Positions 8,823-16,821 of a stretch of DNA of 64,000 nucleotides are shown piece after piece. Below the pieces are notes generated by a model that was given only the letters and a program-made list of their open reading frames with translations, searched no databases and had not been told where the DNA came from. This DNA comes from Stygiobacter sp. (lineage in GTDB: Bacteria > Pseudomonadota > Alphaproteobacteria > Rhodospirillales > Magnetospirillaceae): contig VBWB01000022.1 in the NCBI GenBank assembly GCA_006218045.1, positions 1 to 64,000 on the forward strand, given 5' to 3'. The translations under genes were made by a program, and so were the position numbers. Every line of letters begins with the position of its first letter. The first letter of the stretch is position 1.

Positions 8823-10760
8823 TCAAACCTCCCTGTTCAGCATGACGTCGCCGGCCTCGCTGACGACCAAGCGCCAACCCTCGAGCACGCGGCAGGTGAA
8901 AAAGTCTTCTTCAAGAATGGCCGGGCCATGGGCGTAATCCCCGGGCTTCATGTCGGCCAGACGGTAAACCGGCACCGTGAGGCGCTCGCCCTTGTTGAAC
9001 AGCACGGTACGGGTGCCGGAGGGACGGGCGGCGGCGGCGGCCTTGAATTCCGCAACCTTGCGCGAGTCGCCCCGCAAGCTCTTGATGGCGTTCAATTCCA
9101 GTTCAACGCTGGTGGCCTCGAAGAAAGCCGCCGGGAAGACCGGGGCTTCGCCCAGCACCTTGTTCAGGGTGCGACCATCCTCGAAGGTGCCGACCACCGT
9201 GGCCTGGATGTCATAGGTGCCGGCTTCGCAGCCCTCGGCGAACATGTCGCGGGCGGCCTTGATGCGCAGGGCGGACAACTTTTCCTGAAGTTCTTCGGTG
9301 GAATGTCCGTCCAGTTCGACCACGTAACGCTGCGAGATATCGCAGGCACCGATGCCATAGGCCGAGAACACCGCCGCCATTTGCGGAATCGCCACCCGGG
9401 TGATGCCGGCCTTTTCGGCGACGCCACAGGCGTTCAGCGGACCAGCCCCACCAAAGGCCAGCATCACCGTATCCTTGGAAATCTTGGTAAAGCGATGCAA
9501 TTCGGAAGCGATCTTTTCCTCGTAGGACCGCTCCATTTCGATCAAGGCCTTGTCCAAGGACAGCCCCAGAGGATCGGCGATGTTGGTCTTGATGGCCGTC
9601 GCCGCACGGTCAAGGTCCAGCCCCATGCCGCCACCGAAATAGGATGCCGGGTCGAACAGGCCGCACAGCAAGCTGGCGTCGGTGATGGTGGCTTCCTTGC
9701 CACCGCGGCCAAAGCAGGCCGGGCCGGGGATGGCGCCGACGCTTTCCGGGCCGATGGCCACCCGGTTGTCCTTGACCTTGAAGATCGAGCTTCCACCGGC
9801 ACCGGCGCTCATGATCTCGCACAGCGGGAACGAAACGCTGATCCCTTCCACGTGGCCGTGGCGGATTTCAGCCACGCTGCCGTTCAGGTATTGGCCGATA
9901 TCGGTGGTGGTGCCGCCGACGTCGATGGAGACCGAATCGTTAAAGCCGTAAAGCTTCGAGAACGCCTTGACGCCCTCCATGCCACCGCGCGGGCCCGAGC
10001 TGTAGCTCTTGATCGCGATGGTCTTGGCCACGCGCGACGCGTCGCCGTCATTGCGGAAGATCAGCAGCGGGTTCTTCATCCGGTAATCGCGCAGACGGTT
10101 CTCCGCATTGTACAGGAAGCTTTCCATGGCCGGATGCAGGAAGGAATTGATCATGGCCGTCCAGGTGCGGCGTTCGGCATCCTTGTCGGTGGTCAGGTCA
10201 CTACCGTAAAGGATCGGCACGGCGCCCAGCAGATGGCGGGGGAACTTGCGCAGGGCCACCTTCTTGAAGCGATCCTCGACCGCATGAAAGCCCGGGCCGT
10301 CGAAGCTGACGACCAGGCGGTTGGCGCCGGAAGCGGTCAGGGCATTGATGGCCTTGACCACTTCGATGTCGGCTTCCCCGCCCATTACCACGGTGGTGTC
10401 CAGGAACACCACGCGATCTCCCACCAAAGCGGCGAACAACTCGGGGTCGTGCTCGGCCAGCAGCTTGGGCAGCCCGCGCTCGGCCTCGTTGAGGATCAAG
10501 CCCAGACGCGGCCCCTTGCGTTCGCAAATGGCGTTGGTGCCCTGGGTGGTGGAATAGCGGATCAGCTCCACTTCTTCCAGCAAGCGCTTCACATCGGGTT
10601 CGCCATAAATGACGCCAGAGGCCTTTTGAAGACCATCGAAGAAACACTTGCTGAGATCGTATGGAGTTGTCAGCACCTTGGTCTTTTTGACAAAATCTCC
10701 ATCCATGATGCAGATGTCGGTCAGGGTGCCGCCATTATCGATATTAATCTGTAATGCCAT
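8823..10760 (-). CDS. Ketone carboxylase first HyuA-type subunit (Apc1-like)
   Basis: A 645-residue (about 69 kDa) hydantoinase A/oxoprolinase-family protein, first gene of the operon. The first phosphate motif reads IDNGGTLTD, with Asn where the paralogue downstream and most family members have a Thr/Ile (DTGG/DIGG); the second reads SIDVGGTTTDIG, followed by SAGAGGSS and FGGAGPLNACG. Acetone carboxylase has one HyuA-type subunit, whereas acetophenone carboxylase has two (Apc1 and Apc3) that use two ATP per ketone. The presence of a second copy is the main reason for calling this operon Apc-like. AGGAGG lies 9 bases before the ATG at 10760. Transcription is predicted from a sigma-54 promoter about 110 bp upstream. 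Confidence 0.88.
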   Translation of the reverse strand: MALQINIDNGGTLTDICIMDGDFVKKTKVLTTPYDLSKCFFDGLQKASGVIYGEPDVKRLLEEVELIRYSTTQGTNAICERKGPRLGLILNEAERGLPKLLAEHDPELFAALVGDRVVFLDTTVVMGGEADIEVVKAINALTASGANRLVVSFDGPGFHAVEDRFKKVALRKFPRHLLGAVPILYGSDLTTDKDAERRTWTAMINSFLHPAMESFLYNAENRLRDYRMKNPLLIFRNDGDASRVAKTIAIKSYSSGPRGGMEGVKAFSKLYGFNDSVSIDVGGTTTDIGQYLNGSVAEIRHGHVEGISVSFPLCEIMSAGAGGSSIFKVKDNRVAIGPESVGAIPGPACFGRGGKEATITDASLLCGLFDPASYFGGGMGLDLDRAATAIKTNIADPLGLSLDKALIEMERSYEEKIASELHRFTKISKDTVMLAFGGAGPLNACGVAEKAGITRVAIPQMAAVFSAYGIGACDISQRYVVELDGHSTEELQEKLSALRIKAARDMFAEGCEAGTYDIQATVVGTFEDGRTLNKVLGEAPVFPAAFFEATSVELELNAIKSLRGDSRKVAEFKAAAAARPSGTRTVLFNKGERLTVPVYRLADMKPGDYAHGPAILEEDFFTCRVLEGWRLVVSEAGDVMLNREV

Positions 10761-10867
10761 ACTGTACTGCCTCCTCCCTTGGCCGGTATGAGAGGACGTC
10801 GCCTTTTAAATTCATATGGCGACGTCTGATCCTCATCCGGAGGTCAATTATTCGACGTCATCTTTAT

Positions 10868-10883
10868 GGCAAGAGCCGTGCCA
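10868..10883 (-). promoter_or_regulatory. Sigma-54 promoter of the ketone carboxylase operon
   Basis: On the minus strand it reads TGGCACGGCTCTTGCC, with GG-N10-GC spacing. The -24 hexamer is a perfect consensus. Predicted start near 10857, about 97 bases before the first gene. It is back to back with another sigma-54 promoter driving the divergent GTPase gene. Confidence 0.85.
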
Positions 10884-10932
10884 AATCGTCGAATCAGCCT
10901 CAACCCCTTGGATTTGCAGCCATATGCGAAAT

Positions 10933-11013
10933 GTTGCGGTCGCGAAGGTCACGTGTCCCACGGTTTTCTTTCCGGATAGCCGACCGATTTCCGGACGGTT
11001 TTGCGCGACGCAA
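10933..11013. promoter_or_regulatory. Shared regulatory region between divergent sigma-54 promoters
   Basis: The 362-bp gap 10761-11122 has no gene. At 10981-10997, CGACCGATTTCCGGACG matches the palindromic sites upstream of the dehydrogenase at 14 of 17 positions. Its centre is about 98 bp upstream of the GTPase start and 132 bp upstream of the carboxylase start. TTTCCGGA repeats at 10969 and 10988. Two related inverted words, GTTGCGGTCGCGAA (10933-10946) and TTGCGCGACGCAA (11001-11013), could be further binding sites. Confidence 0.6.
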
Positions 11014-11060
11014 CACGCGGCACATCCCGTCATTCGGCGCTCTGCTTGGCTTTCAGCGCT

Positions 11061-11076
11061 TGGCACGGTCGTTGCT
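11061..11076 (+). promoter_or_regulatory. Sigma-54 promoter of the G3E GTPase gene
   Basis: TGGCACGGTCGTTGCT matches the -24/-12 consensus at nearly every position, with GG at 11062-11063 and GC at 11074-11075 (10 bases between). Predicted start near 11087, leaving a 36-base leader. Confidence 0.88.
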
Positions 11077-11122
11077 GTTGTCCACGGCACAAGAAACACG
11101 GACCAAAAGGGAGGTTCTCCTG

Positions 11123-12352
11123 ATGACGACTTCATTCGCCACCGAGACATCAAACCAAGACGGTCGCATCCCCGTCAGCGTGCTCACCGGTTTCCTGGGG
11201 GCGGGAAAAACCACATTGCTGAATCACTTGACCCGCCACCGGGACATGGCGGGAGTGGTGGTGTTGATCAACGAATTCGGGGAAGTGGGGATCGACCACC
11301 ACCTTGTTGAAAGGGTCGACGAATCCATTCTTCTGCTGGATTCCGGATGCCTTTGCTGTTCCATGCAGGGGGATTTCGTCAACGCCCTGAAGACTCTGCA
11401 TGAACGCTTGGCGCGGCGGGAAATTGCAGAAATCCGTCGGGTTGTGGTGGAAACCACCGGATTGGCCGATCCCGTTCCCGTGCTCTACACCTTGATGGAG
11501 CAACGCTATGTCTCGGCCCGTTATGTCTGTGACGGCGTGCTGACCGTGGTCGATGGCAGCCGCTCGCCCGAAAACCTTGCCAAACAAGCCGAAGCGGTTC
11601 GGCAAGTGGTTATGGCCGATCGCATCCTGGTGTCCAAGGCCGACATCTCCAGCCGGGAAACCCTGGAAAAGGTGGAAACCTGGGTTCGCGACCTGAATCC
11701 GACCGCTCCGGTTTTTCGTACCAGCCAGGGGGATATCGCGCCACGCCACCTGTTTTCCGGCGGCGTCTATTCTCCTTCGGAACGCCCAGACGAAGTGACC
11801 AGTTGGCTCCACGACCTTTCCGTCCAGGAACAGGGTCATCACGGCCATCACCATGCCCTCGATCATCATCATCATGGAGATTCGGCGGCAACGGCGATCC
11901 GCAGCTTCACACTGTGCTTTGATCAGCCGGTTTCCTGGCGGGGGCTGGCGGTGACCATGGGCGACATCCTGCAACAGCACGGCGCCGAACTCTTGCGCGT
12001 CAAAGGCGTCCTGGCCGTGTTGGGAAGCGACGCCCCCATGGTCGTGCAATGTGTCGAAGACGTCGCCTATCCCGCCGTTCAATTGGCCCGCTGGCCGGCC
12101 AACGGCCCGTTGGCGGACCGCAAGGGGCGGTTGGTGTTCATCACACGAGGCCTGTCGCCCGAGGACGAACTTTCCATCAAGGAAAGACTGGCGGACTTGC
12201 CCGACGACAACGCCGCTTTTCGCGTTCTGGCCGCCAACCCGACCCTCGTCACCCGTTGCTGGCTCAGCCAACGTCTGCCATGGATGGGCAATGGCAGTTT
12301 CGAGACGTCAGGATGGGTGGTCCAGCCCCCCATTCGGGCGCGACGTGCTTAG
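11123..12352 (+). CDS. G3E-family GTPase / metallochaperone (CobW/COG0523)
   Basis: A 409-residue P-loop GTPase. Walker A is GFLGAGKTTLLNH, the metal-binding GCLCCSM (CxCC) motif follows at about residue 75, and VSKADI is the NKxD-like guanine motif. A His-rich linker near residue 240 (HHGHHH, HHHHGD) joins the GTPase to a CobW C-terminal domain. Family members insert or deliver metals (zinc, cobalt, iron) to client enzymes or act in zinc homeostasis. The gene is divergent from the ketone carboxylase operon with its own sigma-54 promoter and a shared operator, so delivery of zinc or manganese to the carboxylase is a reasonable inference. The ATG at 11123 follows GGGAGG; the frame remains open upstream to 10754 but would cross the promoter. 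Confidence 0.88.
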   Translation: MTTSFATETSNQDGRIPVSVLTGFLGAGKTTLLNHLTRHRDMAGVVVLINEFGEVGIDHHLVERVDESILLLDSGCLCCSMQGDFVNALKTLHERLARREIAEIRRVVVETTGLADPVPVLYTLMEQRYVSARYVCDGVLTVVDGSRSPENLAKQAEAVRQVVMADRILVSKADISSRETLEKVETWVRDLNPTAPVFRTSQGDIAPRHLFSGGVYSPSERPDEVTSWLHDLSVQEQGHHGHHHALDHHHHGDSAATAIRSFTLCFDQPVSWRGLAVTMGDILQQHGAELLRVKGVLAVLGSDAPMVVQCVEDVAYPAVQLARWPANGPLADRKGRLVFITRGLSPEDELSIKERLADLPDDNAAFRVLAANPTLVTRCWLSQRLPWMGNGSFETSGWVVQPPIRARRA

Positions 12353-12694
12353 CGATTTGAGTCTGTGAAGTCCTTTTGAGTTTTGACCACCGACACTGCG
12401 CCCGAAGCCTCGAATCGAACAAACGACGTCGCCCCCAGCGGCGTCGAATTTCGGCGAATCCGCCTCTTTGACGGCCCGAGCATAATCCGTCGCGTTGACG
12501 GTCGCCGACAAAATCCGCCCCAGCTCCCACCCAATCGACCGCTTTCGGTGAAAGGCGGCGAACCAATACGTTGGTGTGAAGCCGTCCGCCTTTCATCCCA
12601 TGCATTAGATCATAAGATTTTTGTATAACCATTGTATTAGTTAATGCGATGCATATCATGAACGCATATGGCGAATTGGTCAGGAGATCACCCT
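12353..12694 (+). other. Gene-free stretch before the secreted repeat protein
   Basis: I see no supported gene. Open frames on the minus strand lack ribosome sites and recognisable products. The last ~90 bases are AT-rich (around 12605-12665) compared with the flanks and probably hold the promoter of the next gene, but I cannot fix its elements. Confidence 0.4.
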
Positions 12695-13600
12695 ATGCAC
12701 AAATTGCTGCTTGTTCCCGCCGTCGTTGCCGCGTTCATTGCCGTTTCACCCGCCAGCGCCCAATCGGTGACGCCGTCGCAGATTTTCCAGGAAGCGGAAT
12801 CCATCAACGCGCAACTGGCCACCTTCCACACCGCCAATGCCAGCACGCCCACCGATGATCCCGACCTTCAGGCGGTGACCAACCGCCTGCCGCGCCACGT
12901 TTTTCAAAAGGCGCGCGAAGTGCTGCTCAAGACCCAGGGGCTCAGGGCGCTCAAGGGCTTGCCAGAACAGCCCATTCCCGTGGTCGAGGTCCGCGAGGTG
13001 CTGCCGGCCGACACCATCCAGTTGCTCAAAGCCATCTCAACCGGTCTACAGGATCTGCGCCCCGCCTTCGGCAACCCGCCCCAACCCGCACCGGTTCCAC
13101 TCGTCGACGGCAAGTCTCCCACCGACGCCTACAAGGCGGTGGCCAAGGCGTCGCTGTCCCTTGACGGATTGGGCCTTCCCCCCGCCACCCCCAACGAAGT
13201 CTATCGTCTGGCCCTGACCCTGGTTTCCGACATCGACAAGATTCGTGCCGCCCGCGGGGTCAGCGCGGTGGTCCCGTTGCCCGACCCGGTAAGCGGCAAG
13301 AAGCCGGTCGACGTCTATGAAATCAGCTATCAGTTGCTGACCGAGCTGAAGACCCTGGTCGAAGGCAAGGCCGATTACGCCGTGCCGCAGGGCATCGTCC
13401 TGCCGGCCAAGCGTACCGGCGCCATCAAGCCCTCGCATGCGTCGGAAATGATCAACGTCTTGCTGGCCGAGGTGTCATCGGTCAAGGCCAAGGTCGGCGC
13501 CACCAAGCCCTCCGACCTCGCCCCGCCGCAAAACGGCAAAACGCCGTCGGATACCTACCAAGTGTTGATGCGCGCCCGCGCCATGCTGGCAGGCCTGTAA
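12695..13600 (+). CDS. Secreted helical-repeat protein of unknown function
   Basis: A 301-residue protein with a clear signal peptide (basic start, hydrophobic 4-18, cleavage after ASA/Q near 22). The mature part is built of about eight degenerate units with pattern P-x-D/E-x-Y/F followed by a Leu-rich helix. They start near residues 27, 66, 104, 142, 165, 204, 246 and 284 (for example SPTDAYKAVAKASLSLDGL and TPSDTYQVLMRARAMLAGL). No known family comes to mind. AGGAG lies 8 bases before the chosen ATG; an ATG nine codons upstream has no ribosome site. It is 33 bp upstream of a transmembrane chemoreceptor on the same strand, so the two are probably co-transcribed. A periplasmic partner of that receptor is inference. 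Confidence 0.75.
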   Translation: MHKLLLVPAVVAAFIAVSPASAQSVTPSQIFQEAESINAQLATFHTANASTPTDDPDLQAVTNRLPRHVFQKAREVLLKTQGLRALKGLPEQPIPVVEVREVLPADTIQLLKAISTGLQDLRPAFGNPPQPAPVPLVDGKSPTDAYKAVAKASLSLDGLGLPPATPNEVYRLALTLVSDIDKIRAARGVSAVVPLPDPVSGKKPVDVYEISYQLLTELKTLVEGKADYAVPQGIVLPAKRTGAIKPSHASEMINVLLAEVSSVKAKVGATKPSDLAPPQNGKTPSDTYQVLMRARAMLAGL

Positions 13601-13633
13601 TCCTCCAACCCCAGAGGCAAGGGAATCACCGCA

Positions 13634-15490
13634 ATGGCAAGGGTCACCCACCGCTTCCGTGGAATCGCTGGCCGGATCGTCGCACTGGGGATGGTTCCCA
13701 TGCTGATCCTGGTCGTCGGTGCCGCCATCGTCGTCGGATTGCTGCGTTCGTCCAGCAACCAGGCGCTGGCGGTCGCCGCCGAAGAACGGACCAAGGCCGC
13801 CGAGATGGCGAGCTATACGCTGGCGATCAAGGACGCGTCATCCGAGATCGCCGCCGCTTCCGGCAAACTGTTCGAGATTCATCTGACCGCCCTGCTCGCC
13901 CAGGACGGCAGCGCCTCGAAGGCGGTTCGTTCTCAGCGGGCCGTGCTGGAAACCAAGGTCAAGAACTTCGTCGACACCGCCAACCGCTTCGAGGCGCTGG
14001 CCCGCACGTTCGGCATCGAACCGCGCGCCTTCTCCTCGCCGGCGGAAGCGAGCGGCAACGACGCCAGCATCCTCGCCGCCGGCAACCTTAACCTGCTGCT
14101 GGCCCAGACGCGCTCGTTGCCCAATCTGATGACCGGCTTCGCCAAGTCCAACGATGCCACCTTGGCACTGATGGACACCCAGTCGTTCGAGAACGCCGCC
14201 AGCAACTTCACCTACGAGGAAGCCTCGCGTCTGACCACCTTCAACGTCGCCCTCGGCCGTATCGGCGAAGTGGCGACCAAAACCGCCGATGCGCTGGCCC
14301 GGGTCCAGAGTATTGATTCCGAAAAACACTTCGTCGAGATCGCTGCGGTCGAACAGCGCCTGTTGACCATCACCGCGGGGCTGGCCGCGCTGGTTCTGGC
14401 CGCGCTGACGGCGGGCACCGTCCTGTTCGCCACCACGCGCCTGTCCAGGCCGCTGGGCGGGCTGGCCCAAACCATGGGACGACTGGCGACCGGCGATCTG
14501 AGCGTCAGCATCCCCTTGGCCGAACGAAGCGACGAACTGGGCGACATGGGCCGGGCGGTCCAGGTGTTCAAGGACAACGCCCAGAAGATGGAAGCCATGC
14601 GCCGCCAGCAGGAAGAAGCCGAACGCCGCGCCGCCGTGGAAAAGCGCGCCGCCATGCAAGGCATGGCCGACAACTTCGAAAGCAGCGTCATCGCTCTGGT
14701 GAGCGAGGTCGCCTCCTCGGCGGGCCAGATGCAGCGCGCCGCCGCCACCATGTCGTCGGTGGCCCAGCAATCCTCGGTCCAGGCCGCATCGGTGGCGGCG
14801 GGGGCGGAACAGGCCACCGCCAACGTGCAGACGGTGGCCAGCGCCGCCGAGGAACTCTCGGCCTCGATCAGCGAGATTTCCCGTCAGGTGGCCGACGCGG
14901 CGAACATCTCGCAGCAAGCCGCCGATGAAACCCGGCGAACCGACGAGATGGTGGTCGCCCTGGCTGGCTCGGCCGACCGCATCGGCGAGGTGGTGAAGCT
15001 GATCAACGACATCGCCAGCCAGACCAATCTGTTGGCCCTTAACGCCACCATCGAGGCGGCCAGGGCGGGCGAGGCCGGCAAGGGCTTCGCCGTGGTCGCC
15101 GGCGAGGTCAAGTCGCTGGCGACGCAGACGGCCAGGGCCACCGAGGAGATCGTCGGCCAGATTTCCTCGATCCAGGACGAAACCCGCCACGCCGTGAGCG
15201 CCATCCGCAAGATCGCAACGGTGATCGACAAGGTGCGCAGCATCTCGTCGACTATCGCCTCGGCGGTCGAGGAGCAAGGCGCCGCCACCGCCGAAATCGC
15301 CCGCAACGTCCAACAGGCCGCCGCCGGCACCCAAGAAGTCTCGACCAACGTCGAAATGGTGCAAGAAGCCGCGACCACCACCGGCTCCGCCAGCCAACAG
15401 GTGCTGACTTCGGCCGGCGGTCTGGCCGAACTGGCCGACCGCCTGCGCGGCGAGGTCAGCGGCTTCCTGCAGACGGTGCGGGTCAGCTAG
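13634..15490 (+). CDS. Transmembrane methyl-accepting chemotaxis protein
   Basis: A 618-residue receptor. A membrane helix (about 14-37) precedes a periplasmic helical sensor region (about 40-235), then a second membrane helix (about 240-265), a HAMP domain ([26 protein letters not shown]) and a cytoplasmic signalling domain with [30 protein letters not shown] split across its tip. It follows a secreted repeat protein gene by 33 bp. Its TAG stop lies in one copy of a short target-site duplication that flanks a small inverted-repeat element. The ligand cannot be read from the sequence. Confidence 0.92.
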   Translation: MARVTHRFRGIAGRIVALGMVPMLILVVGAAIVVGLLRSSSNQALAVAAEERTKAAEMASYTLAIKDASSEIAAASGKLFEIHLTALLAQDGSASKAVRSQRAVLETKVKNFVDTANRFEALARTFGIEPRAFSSPAEASGNDASILAAGNLNLLLAQTRSLPNLMTGFAKSNDATLALMDTQSFENAASNFTYEEASRLTTFNVALGRIGEVATKTADALARVQSIDSEKHFVEIAAVEQRLLTITAGLAALVLAALTAGTVLFATTRLSRPLGGLAQTMGRLATGDLSVSIPLAERSDELGDMGRAVQVFKDNAQKMEAMRRQQEEAERRAAVEKRAAMQGMADNFESSVIALVSEVASSAGQMQRAAATMSSVAQQSSVQAASVAAGAEQATANVQTVASAAEELSASISEISRQVADAANISQQAADETRRTDEMVVALAGSADRIGEVVKLINDIASQTNLLALNATIEAARAGEAGKGFAVVAGEVKSLATQTARATEEIVGQISSIQDETRHAVSAIRKIATVIDKVRSISSTIASAVEEQGAATAEIARNVQQAAAGTQEVSTNVEMVQEAATTTGSASQQVLTSAGGLAELADRLRGEVSGFLQTVRVS

Positions 15491-15491
15491 G

Positions 15492-15598
15492 TGTGGAGTC
15501 TCAGGAGGTTGCCCATTCGATCCTCCTTGGATAACTAAAGTCTCGCAACTTCAGCTTCCTCGGTTCAGATTGAGTGGGCAACCTCCTGAGACTTCACA
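15492..15598. mobile_element. MITE-like inverted-repeat element with target-site duplication
   Basis: A 107-bp element with 27-bp terminal inverted repeats at 15492-15518 and 15572-15598, differing at two positions; the inner 18 bp (15498-15515 and 15575-15592) match perfectly. It begins TGTG and ends CACA and has no coding capacity. GCTAGG is duplicated on both sides (15486-15491 and 15599-15604). The duplicated CTAG provides the TAG stop of the chemoreceptor on the left and of the minus-strand flavoprotein on the right. This indicates insertion into overlapping stop codons of convergent genes. As RNA it would also form a long hairpin and could act as a bidirectional terminator. Confidence 0.7.
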
Positions 15599-15599
15599 G

Positions 15600-16775
15600 C
15601 TAGGCGTGCTGCCCGGCCACCCAGCCCGACGACCACGCCCATTGGAAATTGTAGCCGCCCAGCCAGCCGGTGACGTCCACCGCCTCGCCGATGAAAAACA
15701 GGCCGGGATGGGCCTTGGCCTCCATGGTCTTGGACGACAGCGCCTCGGTATCGACGCCGCCCAAGGTCACTTCCGCCGTGCGCCAACCCTCGGTGCCGGC
15801 GGGCAGCAGCGTCCAGGCATTGACCATCCGGCCCAACTGGGTCAACGCCTTGTTGGATAATTCGGCCATGGGCTTCTTGCCGATGCCGGCGCGTTCGCAT
15901 AAGGATTCGGCCAGCCGTGACGGCAGCATCTCGGCCAGGATGGTCTTGGCCTCGGCCTTGGGCCGCTGGTCCTTGCGCTCGATCAGTCTGGCCGCCACGT
16001 CCAGGTCGGGGGCGAGGTTGACGGTGATGTCCTGGCCCTCGCGCCAATAGGACGATATTTGCAGGATGGCCGGCCCGGAAAGGCCGCGATGGGTGAACAG
16101 CACCGCCTCGCGGAAGCTGGTCTTGCCGCAACTGACCACGCCGTCGACGGCGATGCCGGTCAGCACCCGGACGAAATCCAGATCGGCATCGGTGAAGGTC
16201 AGCGGCACCAGGGCCGGGCGGATCTCGGTTACCGCCAAGCCGAAATCGCGGGCGGTGAAATGGGCATAGCTGCTGGCACCCAGCTTGGGAATGGAGAGCC
16301 CGCCGGTGGCGACGATGACCGAGGCGGCGGTCATCGACCCGTCCTCGGTGGCGACGGTATAGGGGCCGGAACCGGTGATGCCGCCGACCTTGACGCCCAG
16401 GCGCAGCTCGACCGAACCGGCACCGGCTTCGTCCAGCAACATATTGAGGATCAAGGCCGAGGACTGGTCGCAGAACAATTGCCCGAGATCGCGTTCGTGA
16501 TAGGCGATGCGGTATTTGCCGACCAGGGTGATGAAATCGTGCTGGCTATAGCGCTTCAGCGCCGATTTGGCGAAATGCGGATTGGCCGACAGATAGCGGT
16601 CGGCGGCAATGTTGCGGTTGGTGAAATTGCACCGCCCGCCGCCGGAAATCAGGATCTTGGCCCCCGGCTTGTCGCCGTGATCGAGAACCACGACCTTGCG
16701 ACCGCGCTGGCCGGCACTGGCGGCGGCCATCAGGCCGGCGGCACCGGCGCCGATGATGATGATGTCGTATTGCAT
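15600..16775 (-). CDS. NAD(P)/FAD-dependent oxidoreductase, HI0933/BaiN family
   Basis: A 391-residue flavoprotein. The N-terminal dinucleotide fold IIIIGAGAAGLMAA starts at residue 4, and the family signature SGGGRCNFTN is near residue 50. The C-terminal half includes GGLSIPKLGASSYAH and ends with a second nucleotide-binding segment (GEAVDVTGWLGGYNFQWAWSSG). Members are conserved, mostly uncharacterised oxidoreductases; BaiN reduces bile acids in clostridia, a function not implied here. The start at 16775 places the FAD loop at the extreme N-terminus; the longer frame overlaps the neighbour. The ribosome site is weak. Its stop codon lies in the target duplication of the adjacent MITE-like element. 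Confidence 0.9.
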   Translation of the reverse strand: MQYDIIIIGAGAAGLMAAASAGQRGRKVVVLDHGDKPGAKILISGGGRCNFTNRNIAADRYLSANPHFAKSALKRYSQHDFITLVGKYRIAYHERDLGQLFCDQSSALILNMLLDEAGAGSVELRLGVKVGGITGSGPYTVATEDGSMTAASVIVATGGLSIPKLGASSYAHFTARDFGLAVTEIRPALVPLTFTDADLDFVRVLTGIAVDGVVSCGKTSFREAVLFTHRGLSGPAILQISSYWREGQDITVNLAPDLDVAARLIERKDQRPKAEAKTILAEMLPSRLAESLCERAGIGKKPMAELSNKALTQLGRMVNAWTLLPAGTEGWRTAEVTLGGVDTEALSSKTMEAKAHPGLFFIGEAVDVTGWLGGYNFQWAWSSGWVAGQHA

Positions 16776-16821
16776 GGGCGGCTTATAGCCGATTATCCCG
16801 GTCCTGTCCTCGGCCAAGCGT

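Noticed and set aside
11027-11037. Extra CCG-N5-CGG site near the GTPase promoter
   Set aside because: Only the six core bases match the 17-bp palindrome and it is about 55 bp from the predicted start; too weak to call.
12264-12659. Minus-strand open frame of 131 codons after the G3E GTPase
   Set aside because: No ribosome site, no recognisable family, and it overlaps the GTPase 3' end; treated as non-coding.
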